Assembly: GCF_014203275.1 (NCBI RefSeq)
Contig: NZ_JACHIP010000002.1
Span: 372,001-436,000 of the forward strand
Direction: 5' to 3'
DNA: 64,000 nucleotides
Origin: Granulicella aggregans
GTDB taxonomy: Bacteria; Acidobacteriota; Terriglobia; Terriglobales; Acidobacteriaceae
Notes under the pieces: model-generated
Told to the model about the DNA's origin: nothing
What the model saw: the letters and a program-made list of their open reading frames with translations, nothing else
Database searches by the model: none
Translations under genes and position numbers: made by a program
Shown here: positions 34,497 through 43,418 of the stretch, one piece after another
Layout: each line of letters begins with the position of its first letter
Position numbering within the stretch: the stretch's first letter is position 1

Positions 34497-35924
34497 ATGG
34501 CACCCGATTCAAAAGCATTTTGTAGCGGCCCTGAGTACAGGGCTGCCCTGTCCGTCTCCCAGGCCATTCGTAACGCCGGCCACCAGGCTTACTTCGCAGG
34601 GGGCTGCGTTCGCGACCTTCTGTTAGGCCTGACACCTAAAGATTTCGACGTGGCAACGAGCGCGACGCCGGATGAGGTCATAGCGCTTTTTCCGAGGACG
34701 AAGTCCGTCGGAGCCCACTTCGGCGTGGTTCTGGTGCAGACAGACACCGATGAGAATCCGACTGATATAGAAGTCGCGACGTTCCGCAACGACGGCATCT
34801 ACACCGATGGCCGCCGGCCTGACGCGGTACGGTTCTCAACAGACCCGAAGGAAGATGTTGTCCGGCGCGATTTCACGATCAACGGTATGTTGCTCGATCC
34901 CATCGCGTTTGACGAGAGCAGCAACCTTGATGCGTCGGTGCTGGACTTTGTGGGTGGCCGCGCTGACCTCGAAGCGAAGATCGTGCGCGCGATCGGAGAT
35001 CCCGCGACCCGTTTCGCCGAGGACAAGCTGCGGATGCTGCGGGCGGTGCGATTCGCCGCGCGACTGGAGTTCGAGATCGACCCGGCGACCATGGCGGCGA
35101 TTCGTGCCCAGGCAGCGAGCATCACCAAGGTGAGCATCGAACGGATCGCGGCAGAGCTGACGATGATGCTGACCGAGGGCCATGCACGCCGCGCCTTTGA
35201 GTTGCTGGACGAGTCCGGCCTGCTGGGGCACGTTCTGTCAGAGGCGACGAAGTTGAAGGGCGTCGAGCAGCCTCCGCAATATCACCCCGAGGGCGATGTC
35301 TGGGTGCATACGATGCTGCTGCTGGAGAAGCTGCCTGCGGGAGTTTCGCCGACGCTGGCTTGGGGTGCGTTGCTGCACGACATCGGCAAGCCGGCCACGT
35401 TCACTCCGCCCAAGCCCGGCGTTGCGGGCGACCGCATACGTTTTAATGGCCACGTTGAGGTAGGCGTCCGCATGGCCGAGGTGATCCTGCACCGGCTGCG
35501 CTTTTCAAACGAAGATGCCGAGCAGATCGTCGCGCTGGTGAAAAATCACATGCGTTTTGGTGACATCCTGAACATGCGCCAGGCGACTTTGAAGCGCTTC
35601 CTGCGGATGCCGAAGTTCGAGGAGCATCTTGAACTTCACCGCATGGATGTCTTATCCTCGAACGGCAACCTGAGCCTGTATGAGTTCGCCAAGCAGCACT
35701 TTCACGAAGATCCGGAGGAATCTGCGCGGCCCAAGCCGTTCGTCAGCGGGCGCGACCTTATCGTCGCCGGATATCGCCCGGGGGTGCAGTTCAAAGAGAT
35801 GCTTGAGTTTGCCGAGGATGCGCAACTTGACGGCGTCGTGAATACTCGCGCAGAGGCGCTTGCCATCCTGAAGGAGCGGTTCGGAGCTCCTCCGCAAGCG
35901 TTCACGACACTCACCTCGGCATAA
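34497..35924 (+). CDS. CCA tRNA nucleotidyltransferase / poly(A) polymerase family with HD domain
   Basis: 475 residues. The nucleotidyltransferase head has the GGCVRDLLLG and KDFDVATSATPDEV motifs (catalytic Asp pair), then RRDFTINGM and RFAEDKLRMLRAVRFAARL of the neck. An HD domain follows (HTMLLLEKL, LLHDIGKPATF, HHxH-like MRFGDI), as in HD-type CCA enzymes. It adds or repairs the 3' CCA of tRNAs. The ATG at 34497 has AGAGGA 6 nt upstream. The downstream amine-oxidase gene begins at the next base after the stop. Confidence 0.9.
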   Translation: MAPDSKAFCSGPEYRAALSVSQAIRNAGHQAYFAGGCVRDLLLGLTPKDFDVATSATPDEVIALFPRTKSVGAHFGVVLVQTDTDENPTDIEVATFRNDGIYTDGRRPDAVRFSTDPKEDVVRRDFTINGMLLDPIAFDESSNLDASVLDFVGGRADLEAKIVRAIGDPATRFAEDKLRMLRAVRFAARLEFEIDPATMAAIRAQAASITKVSIERIAAELTMMLTEGHARRAFELLDESGLLGHVLSEATKLKGVEQPPQYHPEGDVWVHTMLLLEKLPAGVSPTLAWGALLHDIGKPATFTPPKPGVAGDRIRFNGHVEVGVRMAEVILHRLRFSNEDAEQIVALVKNHMRFGDILNMRQATLKRFLRMPKFEEHLELHRMDVLSSNGNLSLYEFAKQHFHEDPEESARPKPFVSGRDLIVAGYRPGVQFKEMLEFAEDAQLDGVVNTRAEALAILKERFGAPPQAFTTLTSA

Positions 35925-37301
35925 ATGCAAACTGGAAGCATGAGCGAAAAAGATCAGAAAGAAAACGACGCTGACGTGCTGGTGCTGGGCGCAGGAATGG
36001 CGGGGTTGGCTGCTGCTCGCGCGCTGGCCATCGACGGTCAACGAGTGCTGGTACTTGAGGCGGAGGACCGCGTTGGGGGGCGAATCTTTACTCGTCACGT
36101 TGGAGATGAAATTGTTGAGCTGGGGGCGGAGTTCATTCATGGTCAGCCTCCACAGCTGCTGGCTCTGATTAAAGAGGCCGGGCTCGAACTTGTGGAACGG
36201 GATGGCTCGACCGTGCGCTTTCAGCATGGCGAGCTGCGCTCTGATGAGCAGGATGATGACGACTCTGGTCAACCCAAAAGCCCTTTTGTGGTGCTTGAAG
36301 AACTGGAAGATCACTCCGGGCCGGATCTTTCTTTCGCGGAGTTTCTTGCGACGAAGCACCTCTCCGAAGAGGCCTGCGCAGCCGCCATTGGCTTTGTGGA
36401 AGGATTCAATGCGGCTGACCATCACGTGATCAGTATCGCCGCATTGGGATTCCAGCAGAAAGCAGAAGACGCCATCGAGGGAGACCGGGCCTTTCACATC
36501 ACCGGCGGTTATGACCAGCTTCCTAGATTCCTTGCGGCGAAGGTGCAGGAATTCGGTGGGCAGATTCTTCCAAACACGCGAGTTCGGCGGCTCGAGTGGA
36601 GCGAGGGAAGGGTTCTCGCCATCGCAGGCAAGGGCGAAGATCAGCGGAGCTTCTCTGCCCGACGCATCGTTATCGCGTTGCCACTTGGCGTGTTGCAGCG
36701 CGGAGAGCCGGAGTTTCGCCCTGCACTACCTGCCAGCATTCGGGACTTGCTCGCCATCGACGGACCGATCCGGATGGGCCATGCCGCCCGCTTCACCTTG
36801 GTCTTCAAGGAGCGCTTCTGGAGGGAGCTTCCGCCGCAACCCGCACTCGCCGAGTTGAGCTTTCTTTTTACGCCGGCGAAGATACCGCCCGTATGGTGGA
36901 CGCCGCATCCTGAAGCCAGCAACACGATCACAGGATGGGTCGGCGGCCCGCGAAGTTCCGCGCTGGCAGGCTTGAGTGTGGAGGCGGTAGGCGAACAAGC
37001 TTGCGCTGTCCTCGCAGAGGCCTTTCAGCTTGACGCGGTATCCATTCGCGATCAGCTAAGCGGTTGCTACCTGCACGATTGGTCGGCAGACATCTCGGCC
37101 GCGGGCGCATACAGCTATATCGCAAAGAGAGGAATCGATGCGCCGGAAAAGTTCGTTGAACCAATCGCTGACACAATCTACTTCGCCGGAGAGCACACTA
37201 CGACCGACGGTCACTGGGGAACCGTCCATGCCGCGCTGAGTTCAGGATTGCGCGCGGCTGCCCAGATTTTGGCCGGGCGCGAGGCTCTTGCGACTTCGTA
37301 A
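35925..37301 (+). CDS. FAD-dependent amine oxidase-like oxidoreductase
   Basis: 458 residues. An N-terminal Rossmann FAD motif (DVLVLGAGMAGLAAARAL) and the LEAEDRVGGRI arginine motif are followed by GAEFIHG. A C-terminal FAD-binding stretch (DTIYFAGEHTTTDGHWGTVHAALSSG) ends the protein. This is the flavin monoamine oxidase / polyamine oxidase superfamily; the substrate is unknown. No signal peptide, so cytoplasmic. The ATG lies immediately after the previous stop codon, suggesting translational coupling; a second in-frame ATG at 35940 is possible. Confidence 0.88.
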   Translation: MQTGSMSEKDQKENDADVLVLGAGMAGLAAARALAIDGQRVLVLEAEDRVGGRIFTRHVGDEIVELGAEFIHGQPPQLLALIKEAGLELVERDGSTVRFQHGELRSDEQDDDDSGQPKSPFVVLEELEDHSGPDLSFAEFLATKHLSEEACAAAIGFVEGFNAADHHVISIAALGFQQKAEDAIEGDRAFHITGGYDQLPRFLAAKVQEFGGQILPNTRVRRLEWSEGRVLAIAGKGEDQRSFSARRIVIALPLGVLQRGEPEFRPALPASIRDLLAIDGPIRMGHAARFTLVFKERFWRELPPQPALAELSFLFTPAKIPPVWWTPHPEASNTITGWVGGPRSSALAGLSVEAVGEQACAVLAEAFQLDAVSIRDQLSGCYLHDWSADISAAGAYSYIAKRGIDAPEKFVEPIADTIYFAGEHTTTDGHWGTVHAALSSGLRAAAQILAGREALATS

Positions 37302-37359
37302 CCTAACGCGACCGGCTAACGCCTTGAAACTTCTTCCCATCTGAACGAGGATGAACTCT

Positions 37360-40300
37360 ATGAAGCGCCTGCTGAACACCCCGCTGCCGACCGAGACCGA
37401 TGTCCACCTCATCCTGAACGGCAAGCAAGTTCCCGCGCGTACGGGAGAGCTTCTTGTAGAAGCCCTGAATCGCGCGGCCGGCGAGCACGGCAAGAAGGTG
37501 CCGCAAGTCTGTTACCTGCCACAGATGGGCCCGATTCAAAGCTGCGACACCTGCATGGTCAGCGTGAATGGATCCCTGGTTCGAGCTTGCTCTACTGAAG
37601 TCACGGCGCAGATGAATGTTTCGACCGAAGGCGAAGCCGTGGACATCGCACAGCGAGAGGCCTTCGATCGCATCCTCAAAAACCACATGCTCTACTGCAC
37701 GGTCTGCGACAACAACAACCAGAACTGCACCGTTCACAATACGACCGCGGAGCTGGATGTGAAGCACCAGTCGCGACCTTATACGCCGAAGCCGTATGAG
37801 AAGGACATGTCGAACCCGTTCTACCGCTACGACCCCGACCAGTGCATCTTGTGTGGGCGCTGCGTGGAGGCGTGCCAGAACGTGCAGGTAAATGAGACGC
37901 TGACGATTGACTGGGCGTCGGATAACCCGCGCGTCTTATGGGATGGTGGCGAAAAGATCGAAGGCTCAAGCTGCGTCTCGTGCGGCCATTGCGTGACGGT
38001 TTGTCCATGCAATGCGCTGATGGAGAAGTCAATGCTTGGCCATGCGGGGTATCTAACGAATCTCCCCGATGAAGCCCTTCACGACATGATCGAGGTGGTC
38101 AAAGGGGTTGAGCCGCCGATCGGGTACGGGCCGATTCTGGCGCTCTCCGAGATGGAGTCGGAGATGCGCCACGAGCGCGTGAAGCGGACTAAGACCGTCT
38201 GCACCTACTGCGCGGTGGGATGCAGCTTCGAGGTGTGGACGCGCGACCGGCATATCCTGAAGATCGAGCCGACACATGGGCCGGCGAACGGCATCTCAAC
38301 CTGCGTGAAGGGTAAGTTTGCGTGGGGACACGTGAACGCCGAGGATCGCCTGGTGCATCCGCTGCTGCGTGATGGCGATCACTTCCGCGAGATCACCTGG
38401 GACGAAGCGCTCGATGTAATCGAGAAGAAGTTCAAGCAGGTGATGCGCGACCACGGGCCGGATGCGTTGGCCTTCATCTCTTCTTCGAAGACGAGCAACG
38501 AAGAGAGCTACTTGATGCAGAAGCTGGCGCGGGCGGTGATCGGCACGAACAACGTGGATAACTGTGCGCGCTACTGCCAGAACCCGGCAACGATGGGACT
38601 GCAGCGCACCGTGGGCTACGGCGGCGACTCCGGTTCGATCTCCGATATCGAGACCGCGGGCCTGGTCTTCATCGTCGGCGCGAATCCAGCGGAGAACCAT
38701 CCCGTACTCGCCACTCGCATCAAGCGGTCGCATAAATTTCGCGGCCAGCGACTGATCGTTGCCGACATCCGGAAGCACGAGATGGCAGAGCGGGCAGACA
38801 TCTTCTTCCGGCCGAATCCGTCAACGGACTCGGTGTGGATGAACGGCGTGGCGAAGTACATCCTCGACCACAAGCTGCATAAGCCGGAGTTCATCACGAA
38901 GTGGGTGAACCACTTCGACGAGTTTGCGAAGTCACTCGAACCCTACACGCTGGAGTACACAGAGAAGATCACCGGCGTGCCGCAGGCGACGTTGATTACG
39001 GTGGCGAACGAAGTCGCTGCTGCGGATGGCGTGTGCATTCTCTTTGCGATGGGCGTGACGCAGCATTGCGGCGGATCGGACACTGCGACCGCGCTCTCGA
39101 ACCTGCTGCTACTTACGGGCAACTACATGCGTCCGGGTGCGGGAGCTTATCCACTGCGCGGGCACAACAATGTGCAAGGGGCGAGCGACTTCGGATCGAT
39201 GCCCAATGTCTACTCGGGCTATCAGAAGGTCGAAGACGAAGCCGTCCGCGCGAAGTTCGAAGCGGGCTGGGGCGTGACGCTTCCCACGTCGACGGGCAAG
39301 GATAATCACCAGATGATCGACGCGATCCTTGATGGGTCGCTGAAGGCGATGTATATCAAGGGCGAAGACACGGTCACGTCGGACTCGAATGCGGGCTATG
39401 TAGCTAAGGCGCTGGCGCAGCTAGAGTTCTTCGTGGTGCAGGACATCAACTTCTCCGAGACCTGCCGCTATGCCGACCTGGTGCTTCCCGCAGCAACGTC
39501 GCTCGAGAAAGACGGCACCTTCACCAGTACCGAACGTCGCATTCAGCGCATCTACAAGGCGCTTGAACCGCTGGGCGAGTCGAAGCCCGACTGGGAGATC
39601 ATCCAACTGATCGCGAATCGCATGGGCGGCAATTGGAAGTACACACACCCGTCGGAGATCATGGCGGAAGCGGCCTCTCTGACGCCGCTGATTGCGGGCG
39701 TCAGTTATGAGCGGCTTGAAGGCTTCAACAGCCTGCAGTGGCCGGTTCATGCGGATGGAACGGATACACCGCTTCTATTTACCGACAAGTTCAACTTCCC
39801 CGATGGCAAGGCGCGGTTCTTTCCCGTGACATGGATCGAACCATCGGAGGAGATAAGTTCGACTTATGACCTGCACCTGAATAACGGGCGCCTGCTTGAG
39901 CACTTTGAGCAGGGCTCTATGACGAGGCGCACCGCTGGTATCCACGAGATCACGCCTAACAGCTTTGTCGAGGTGTCTCCGGAGCTTGCGGAGGAACGCG
40001 GCATCACCAGCGGACGACATGTGCAGCTTGCCTCCCCTTATGGGCGGGTGCGGGTGCAGGTACTGGTGTCCGATCGAGTGCAGGGCAAGCAGCTTTATAT
40101 GTCACTGAACTCGGTTGACCAACCGGTGAACAATCTGACCAGCAGCCACACCGACCGACAGACGCATACTCCTGCGTTCAAGGAGACCGCAGTTTCTATG
40201 ACAGTCCTGCCCGAGCAGGGCGAGAATCCGCTGCCACGCAAGAACTTCCGCTACGGCACGCGCACGCCGACGATGGGCGTCGAGATCGAACGCAAATGGG

Positions 40301-40374
40301 CCCGCTCTGACTATCACATCCCAGGATCGAAGCCATCGGACAAGCTGGTACAGATCGTTTCAACCCACGTTTAG
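37360..40374 (+). CDS. Formate dehydrogenase alpha subunit, molybdopterin, NuoG-like N-terminus
   Basis: About 1004 residues, cytoplasmic. In order: a 2Fe-2S ferredoxin domain (CYLPQMGPIQSCDTC), a His-Cys3 cluster region (HMLYCTVCDNNNQNC), two 4Fe-4S clusters (CILCGRCVEAC, CVSCGHCVTVCPC), and the bis-MGD domain with its own 4Fe-4S (CTYCAVGCSFE). The Mo ligand is Cys406 in CARYCQNPAT, aligned with the selenocysteine of E. coli FdhF, so this is a Cys enzyme. GEDTVTSDSNAG and the molydop-binding C-terminus are present. It resembles Bacillus YjgC/YrhE. ATG at 37360 has GAGG 9 nt upstream. Its electron acceptor subunit is not nearby. Confidence 0.92.
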   Translation: MKRLLNTPLPTETDVHLILNGKQVPARTGELLVEALNRAAGEHGKKVPQVCYLPQMGPIQSCDTCMVSVNGSLVRACSTEVTAQMNVSTEGEAVDIAQREAFDRILKNHMLYCTVCDNNNQNCTVHNTTAELDVKHQSRPYTPKPYEKDMSNPFYRYDPDQCILCGRCVEACQNVQVNETLTIDWASDNPRVLWDGGEKIEGSSCVSCGHCVTVCPCNALMEKSMLGHAGYLTNLPDEALHDMIEVVKGVEPPIGYGPILALSEMESEMRHERVKRTKTVCTYCAVGCSFEVWTRDRHILKIEPTHGPANGISTCVKGKFAWGHVNAEDRLVHPLLRDGDHFREITWDEALDVIEKKFKQVMRDHGPDALAFISSSKTSNEESYLMQKLARAVIGTNNVDNCARYCQNPATMGLQRTVGYGGDSGSISDIETAGLVFIVGANPAENHPVLATRIKRSHKFRGQRLIVADIRKHEMAERADIFFRPNPSTDSVWMNGVAKYILDHKLHKPEFITKWVNHFDEFAKSLEPYTLEYTEKITGVPQATLITVANEVAAADGVCILFAMGVTQHCGGSDTATALSNLLLLTGNYMRPGAGAYPLRGHNNVQGASDFGSMPNVYSGYQKVEDEAVRAKFEAGWGVTLPTSTGKDNHQMIDAILDGSLKAMYIKGEDTVTSDSNAGYVAKALAQLEFFVVQDINFSETCRYADLVLPAATSLEKDGTFTSTERRIQRIYKALEPLGESKPDWEIIQLIANRMGGNWKYTHPSEIMAEAASLTPLIAGVSYERLEGFNSLQWPVHADGTDTPLLFTDKFNFPDGKARFFPVTWIEPSEEISSTYDLHLNNGRLLEHFEQGSMTRRTAGIHEITPNSFVEVSPELAEERGITSGRHVQLASPYGRVRVQVLVSDRVQGKQLYMSLNSVDQPVNNLTSSHTDRQTHTPAFKETAVSMTVLPEQGENPLPRKNFRYGTRTPTMGVEIERKWARSDYHIPGSKPSDKLVQIVSTHV

Positions 40375-40392
40375 GAAGTTCAGGAGTCTTCG

Positions 40393-40848
40393 ATGGCCGC
40401 ACCGCTTACGTTCAAGCCGCTTCCGGTGGATCACAAGAAGGAGTTGCAGAAGCGCCTCGAGGCCGCTCCTGTCGAACATGGCGAGGCGCTGCTGGTGCTG
40501 TGGGATCTCCTGCAGACCGCGCACGATCAGGGAATCCTTGATCTACTCGACGGGATGGTATCGGCGAAGGACACCATCGCCATTACGATCGCGAAGTATG
40601 CAAAGACGCCGGAAGGAATTGCATCCATACGAAATCTGCTGGCAACGGTAAAGCTGCTGGGGCAGCTTGACCCCGAGATCCTCGACAACTTGAGCGCTGT
40701 CCTGACAACGGCGACTCAAGAGCACCAGGCAGAGCGCCAGCCGCCTTCTCTATGGCAACTTTTCCGGCGCTCCACCAGTGCGGACAGCCGGCGAGGGCTT
40801 TCGTTTATGACGCTTCTGCTGCAGGGTCTAGGACGGTCGATAAAGTAG
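40393..40848 (+). CDS. DUF1641 protein, partner of formate dehydrogenase
   Basis: 151 residues, mostly helical, no membrane segment. The LVLWDLLQTAHDQGILDLLDGM and IASIRNLLATVKLLGQLDPEIL segments fit DUF1641, a family found next to FdhF-like genes (Bacillus YjgD/YrhD). Its role is unproven; assembly or electron transfer have been suggested by context. GGAG precedes the ATG, 18 bp after the dehydrogenase stop, so the two form an operon. Confidence 0.85.
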   Translation: MAAPLTFKPLPVDHKKELQKRLEAAPVEHGEALLVLWDLLQTAHDQGILDLLDGMVSAKDTIAITIAKYAKTPEGIASIRNLLATVKLLGQLDPEILDNLSAVLTTATQEHQAERQPPSLWQLFRRSTSADSRRGLSFMTLLLQGLGRSIK

Positions 40849-40857
40849 CTCGAGCGG

Positions 40858-41550
40858 TTACGACTTCTTATTCAACTTCCTCTTGGCGGCAGAGAGTTTC
40901 ACCCCATCCCACGCGGCGATACCGCCGTCGATGGCATTGCTGTTTGCGCCAAGGATGACGTGCTGAGGAAGGTCCTGCATCAGCTTCGCGTTGCCGCCGC
41001 CGAGCAGCACATAGTCGCAGACCATCGCCGCCTGTAGACGAGTGACGATGTCGAGCACAGACTTCCGCCAGCGCTTCTTCCCGCGCCGTTCGAGGCCAGC
41101 TACGCCGATGTACTCCTCGTAGGTGAGGCCTTTCTTGTAGGGCAGGTGCGCGAGTTCGAGCGAGATGATCTTGCCATCGATGATCAGCGCGGAGCCCAGG
41201 CCGGTGCCGGTGCCGAGGAAGAGCATTCGGCCACCCTTGTATCCACCCAGTGCCTGCATCGCAGCATCGTTCATAAAGATGTAAGGCTTCTTGAAAGCCT
41301 CGGCGTAGTCGAAGTCGATCCAACCCGGAGCTAGGTTGTGCGGCTCCATGGTTGGGGCGTCATCTTTCACCGGACCGGGGTAGCCGAGGCTGATGCAGTC
41401 GTAGTTCCAGTTCTTGGTGGCTGCCAGAACGTCATCGACCATGATCTTGGCGGTGAGGTGCGGACCTGAAGGGATCTTTATGGGGACCCGGTTCTCTGTG
41501 GATGCAACCTTGATGTTTGTGCCGCCAATGTCGATGACCAGAACGTTCAT
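40858..41550 (-). CDS. ROK-family sugar kinase-like protein
   Basis: 230 residues. N-terminal phosphate loop VLVIDIGGTNIKVA, then MEPHNLAPGW, MNDAAMQALGGYKGG with the catalytic Asp, and FLGTGTGLGSALIIDG. This is related to polyphosphate glucokinases (ELAHLPYKKGLTYEEYIG resembles the PPGK block). Phosphorylation of glucose by polyphosphate or ATP is plausible but untested. It converges on the DUF1641 gene with only 9 bp between them. Confidence 0.85.
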   Translation of the reverse strand: MNVLVIDIGGTNIKVASTENRVPIKIPSGPHLTAKIMVDDVLAATKNWNYDCISLGYPGPVKDDAPTMEPHNLAPGWIDFDYAEAFKKPYIFMNDAAMQALGGYKGGRMLFLGTGTGLGSALIIDGKIISLELAHLPYKKGLTYEEYIGVAGLERRGKKRWRKSVLDIVTRLQAAMVCDYVLLGGGNAKLMQDLPQHVILGANSNAIDGGIAAWDGVKLSAAKRKLNKKS

Positions 41551-41596
41551 GACGACCAGAATACAGGGCTTTGGTGCGGGATGTGGATGGAGTGCC

Positions 41597-41602
41597 TACA
41601 AT
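41597..41602 (+). promoter_or_regulatory. -10 element upstream of the 41634 gene
   Basis: TACAAT with no matching -35 at standard spacing. It would give a leader of about 25 nt that includes the GAGGA ribosome site. Confidence 0.3.
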
Positions 41603-41633
41603 TGAAACTGACAGTTAGAGATTGAGGAATCGA

Positions 41634-42017
41634 ATGGCCAATAAGTTCGGCGAAGCGGCTTTGATTGCTGCCCGCCTTGAAGTACCAGCACAGGTGACCG
41701 CTGCCCAGAGATGGGACACAGCTGTACGCCAGCTCTATCCGGATAAACCTTACATGCAGAAGAAGAGCGCGCCCAAGTCCGCCTTCCTTGGGCTGTGCGA
41801 AGCCGGAGTGGTGAAGGGCGTGGCCGTCGCTGAGCCTGGTGCCGAAAACAGAAACAAAGAGTACGCGGTAAAGGCGGTCGAGTTGCTGCGGGCAGGAACG
41901 CACAAAACAATTCCCGCTCTGTGGACTGCGGTGGCCGAGGGCGACGAAGCTCCGCATGCCGCGCAGTTGGACGTGGTGATGGCGCTTTGGAAGAACGGGC
42001 TGATCGTTACGGCTTAG
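41634..42017 (+). CDS. Small conserved hypothetical protein (DUF6979-like)
   Basis: 127 residues, soluble. MANKFGEAALIAARL at the N-terminus, a central KKSAPKSAFLGLCEAGVVKGV and NKEYAVKAVELLRAG recall, from memory, the DUF6979 family. No function is known. GAGGA lies about 6 nt before the ATG. Its stop overlaps by 11 bp the stop region of the convergent VOC gene. Confidence 0.65.
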   Translation: MANKFGEAALIAARLEVPAQVTAAQRWDTAVRQLYPDKPYMQKKSAPKSAFLGLCEAGVVKGVAVAEPGAENRNKEYAVKAVELLRAGTHKTIPALWTAVAEGDEAPHAAQLDVVMALWKNGLIVTA

Positions 42018-42519
42018 GCGTTTGATCGGCGAGCAGGCTGCCCAGGTTAAGCGGGCGTGTGTACATGGTGGGCTCGCCGTTCGGCAGTCGCGGCCAGTCT
42101 TCGAAGGGACGGTCGCGATAGAGCTCTACTCCGTTGCCGTCCGGATCGCGGAGATAGAGGGCTTCGCTTACTCCGTGGTCGGAAGCCCCATCGAGCGAGA
42201 TGCCCGCGTCGATCAGTCGCTGCAGAGCGTTGCCGAGCGTGGCACGGTCCGGGTAGAGAATCGCAAGATGATAGAGGCCGGTCGTTCCGGGTGCGGGCGG
42301 CGAGCCACTTGCGCTCTCCCAGGTGTTGAGGCCGATGTGGTGATGGTAGTCGCCCGCCGCGATGAAGGCGGCGGAGTCGCCGAAGCGATGCTTAACCTCG
42401 AAGCCCAGAACATCGCGGTAGAAGGCGAGCGAACGGTCGATGGTGGCGACCTTCAGGTGGACGTGGCCTATGCGGGTGCCGGGGTGGATTGTCGGAACGG
42501 GGGGTGCGGGCGTGCTCAT
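42007..42519 (-). CDS. VOC/glyoxalase-fold dioxygenase-like protein
   Basis: 170 residues. IGHVHLKVATIDRSLAFYRDVLGFEV, then FIAAGDYHHHIGLNTW, GLYHLAILYPD and LRDPDGNGVELYRDRP form the paired beta-alpha modules of catechol-2,3-dioxygenase/glyoxalase proteins, with metal ligands His (GHVHLK), His (HHHIGLN or GLYHLA) and Glu (GVELY). Substrate unknown. Start MSTPAPPVP at 42519 suits the domain edge. It lies just downstream of kdsA on the same strand. Confidence 0.85.
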   Translation of the reverse strand: MSTPAPPVPTIHPGTRIGHVHLKVATIDRSLAFYRDVLGFEVKHRFGDSAAFIAAGDYHHHIGLNTWESASGSPPAPGTTGLYHLAILYPDRATLGNALQRLIDAGISLDGASDHGVSEALYLRDPDGNGVELYRDRPFEDWPRLPNGEPTMYTRPLNLGSLLADQTPKP

Positions 42520-42550
42520 AGAGATTCGATGAGCACGCTGTCGCAGAGGT

Positions 42551-43387
42551 TCAGGCGATTGCGGCGTGGATCGCGAGAAGCTGTTCAAGCAACGGCTTGA
42601 GGTGGTCGAGCTTGAGTGCATTGGCTCCGTCGGACTTGGCCTCGGCGGGATTGTTGTGGACCTCGAGGAAGATGCCGTCGATGCCCGCCGCTACTGCTGC
42701 GCGGGCGAGGACGGGGATGAACTCCGGCTGGCCACCGCTTACGCCGTTCCCGGCGGACGGGGTCTGCACGGAGTGGGTGCCGTCGAAGACGACTGGGGCG
42801 AAGCCGCGCATGACGGGCAGCGAGCGCATGTCGACGACGAGGTTGTTGTAGCCGAAGCTGGCACCGCGCTCGGTGAGAAAGACGCGGTCGTTGCCCGAGT
42901 CATGGAGCTTCTGCACGGCGTGTTTCATGTCCGCAGGAGCGACGAACTGGCCCTTCTTTACGTTCACCGGGCGGCCAGTCTTGGCTGCGGCGATGAGTAG
43001 GTCGGTCTGGCGGCAGAGGAAGGCGGGGATCTGGAGGACGATCTCGGAGTCGCCAAGAGCATCCGAGACGCGGGCGCAGTCGTCGGGGGTGTGGACATCC
43101 GTCAGTACAGGCAAGCCGGTGGATTCGGAGATGGCGCGGAGAACGCGGCAGCCTTCAACAAGGCCCGGGCCGCGAAAGCTGTGGATGCTGGTGCGGTTCG
43201 CCTTGTCATAGCTGGCCTTGAAGATGTAAGGAATCTTCAGGTCATCGGTGATGCGCTGGATCTCATCGGCGAGCATCCGGGCATGAGGCTCGGACTCGAG
43301 CACGCAGGGTCCAGCGATGAGGAAGAGACTGCCGTCGCCGACGGAGACTTTGTTTGCAGGGGTGCTGATTTCGAAGGTGTGGCTCAC
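42551..43387 (-). CDS. kdsA: 3-deoxy-8-phosphooctulonate synthase KdsA
   Basis: 278 residues. It condenses arabinose 5-phosphate and phosphoenolpyruvate to KDO 8-phosphate for lipopolysaccharide. LIAGPCVLES, YIFKASYDKANRTS, SFRGPGLVEG, TDVHTPDDC, NVKKGQFVAPADM and FDGTHSVQTP are diagnostic. The GTG start at 43387 fits the family N-terminus. It confirms a Gram-negative envelope. Confidence 0.95.
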   Translation of the reverse strand: MSHTFEISTPANKVSVGDGSLFLIAGPCVLESEPHARMLADEIQRITDDLKIPYIFKASYDKANRTSIHSFRGPGLVEGCRVLRAISESTGLPVLTDVHTPDDCARVSDALGDSEIVLQIPAFLCRQTDLLIAAAKTGRPVNVKKGQFVAPADMKHAVQKLHDSGNDRVFLTERGASFGYNNLVVDMRSLPVMRGFAPVVFDGTHSVQTPSAGNGVSGGQPEFIPVLARAAVAAGIDGIFLEVHNNPAEAKSDGANALKLDHLKPLLEQLLAIHAAIA

Positions 43388-43418
43388 AGTTTTATTGGAA
43401 CATAACTGCGGGCTGCGC

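Noticed and set aside
38563..38577. Selenocysteine in formate dehydrogenase
   Set aside because: The Mo-ligand codon is TGC (Cys), and no in-frame TGA is present.
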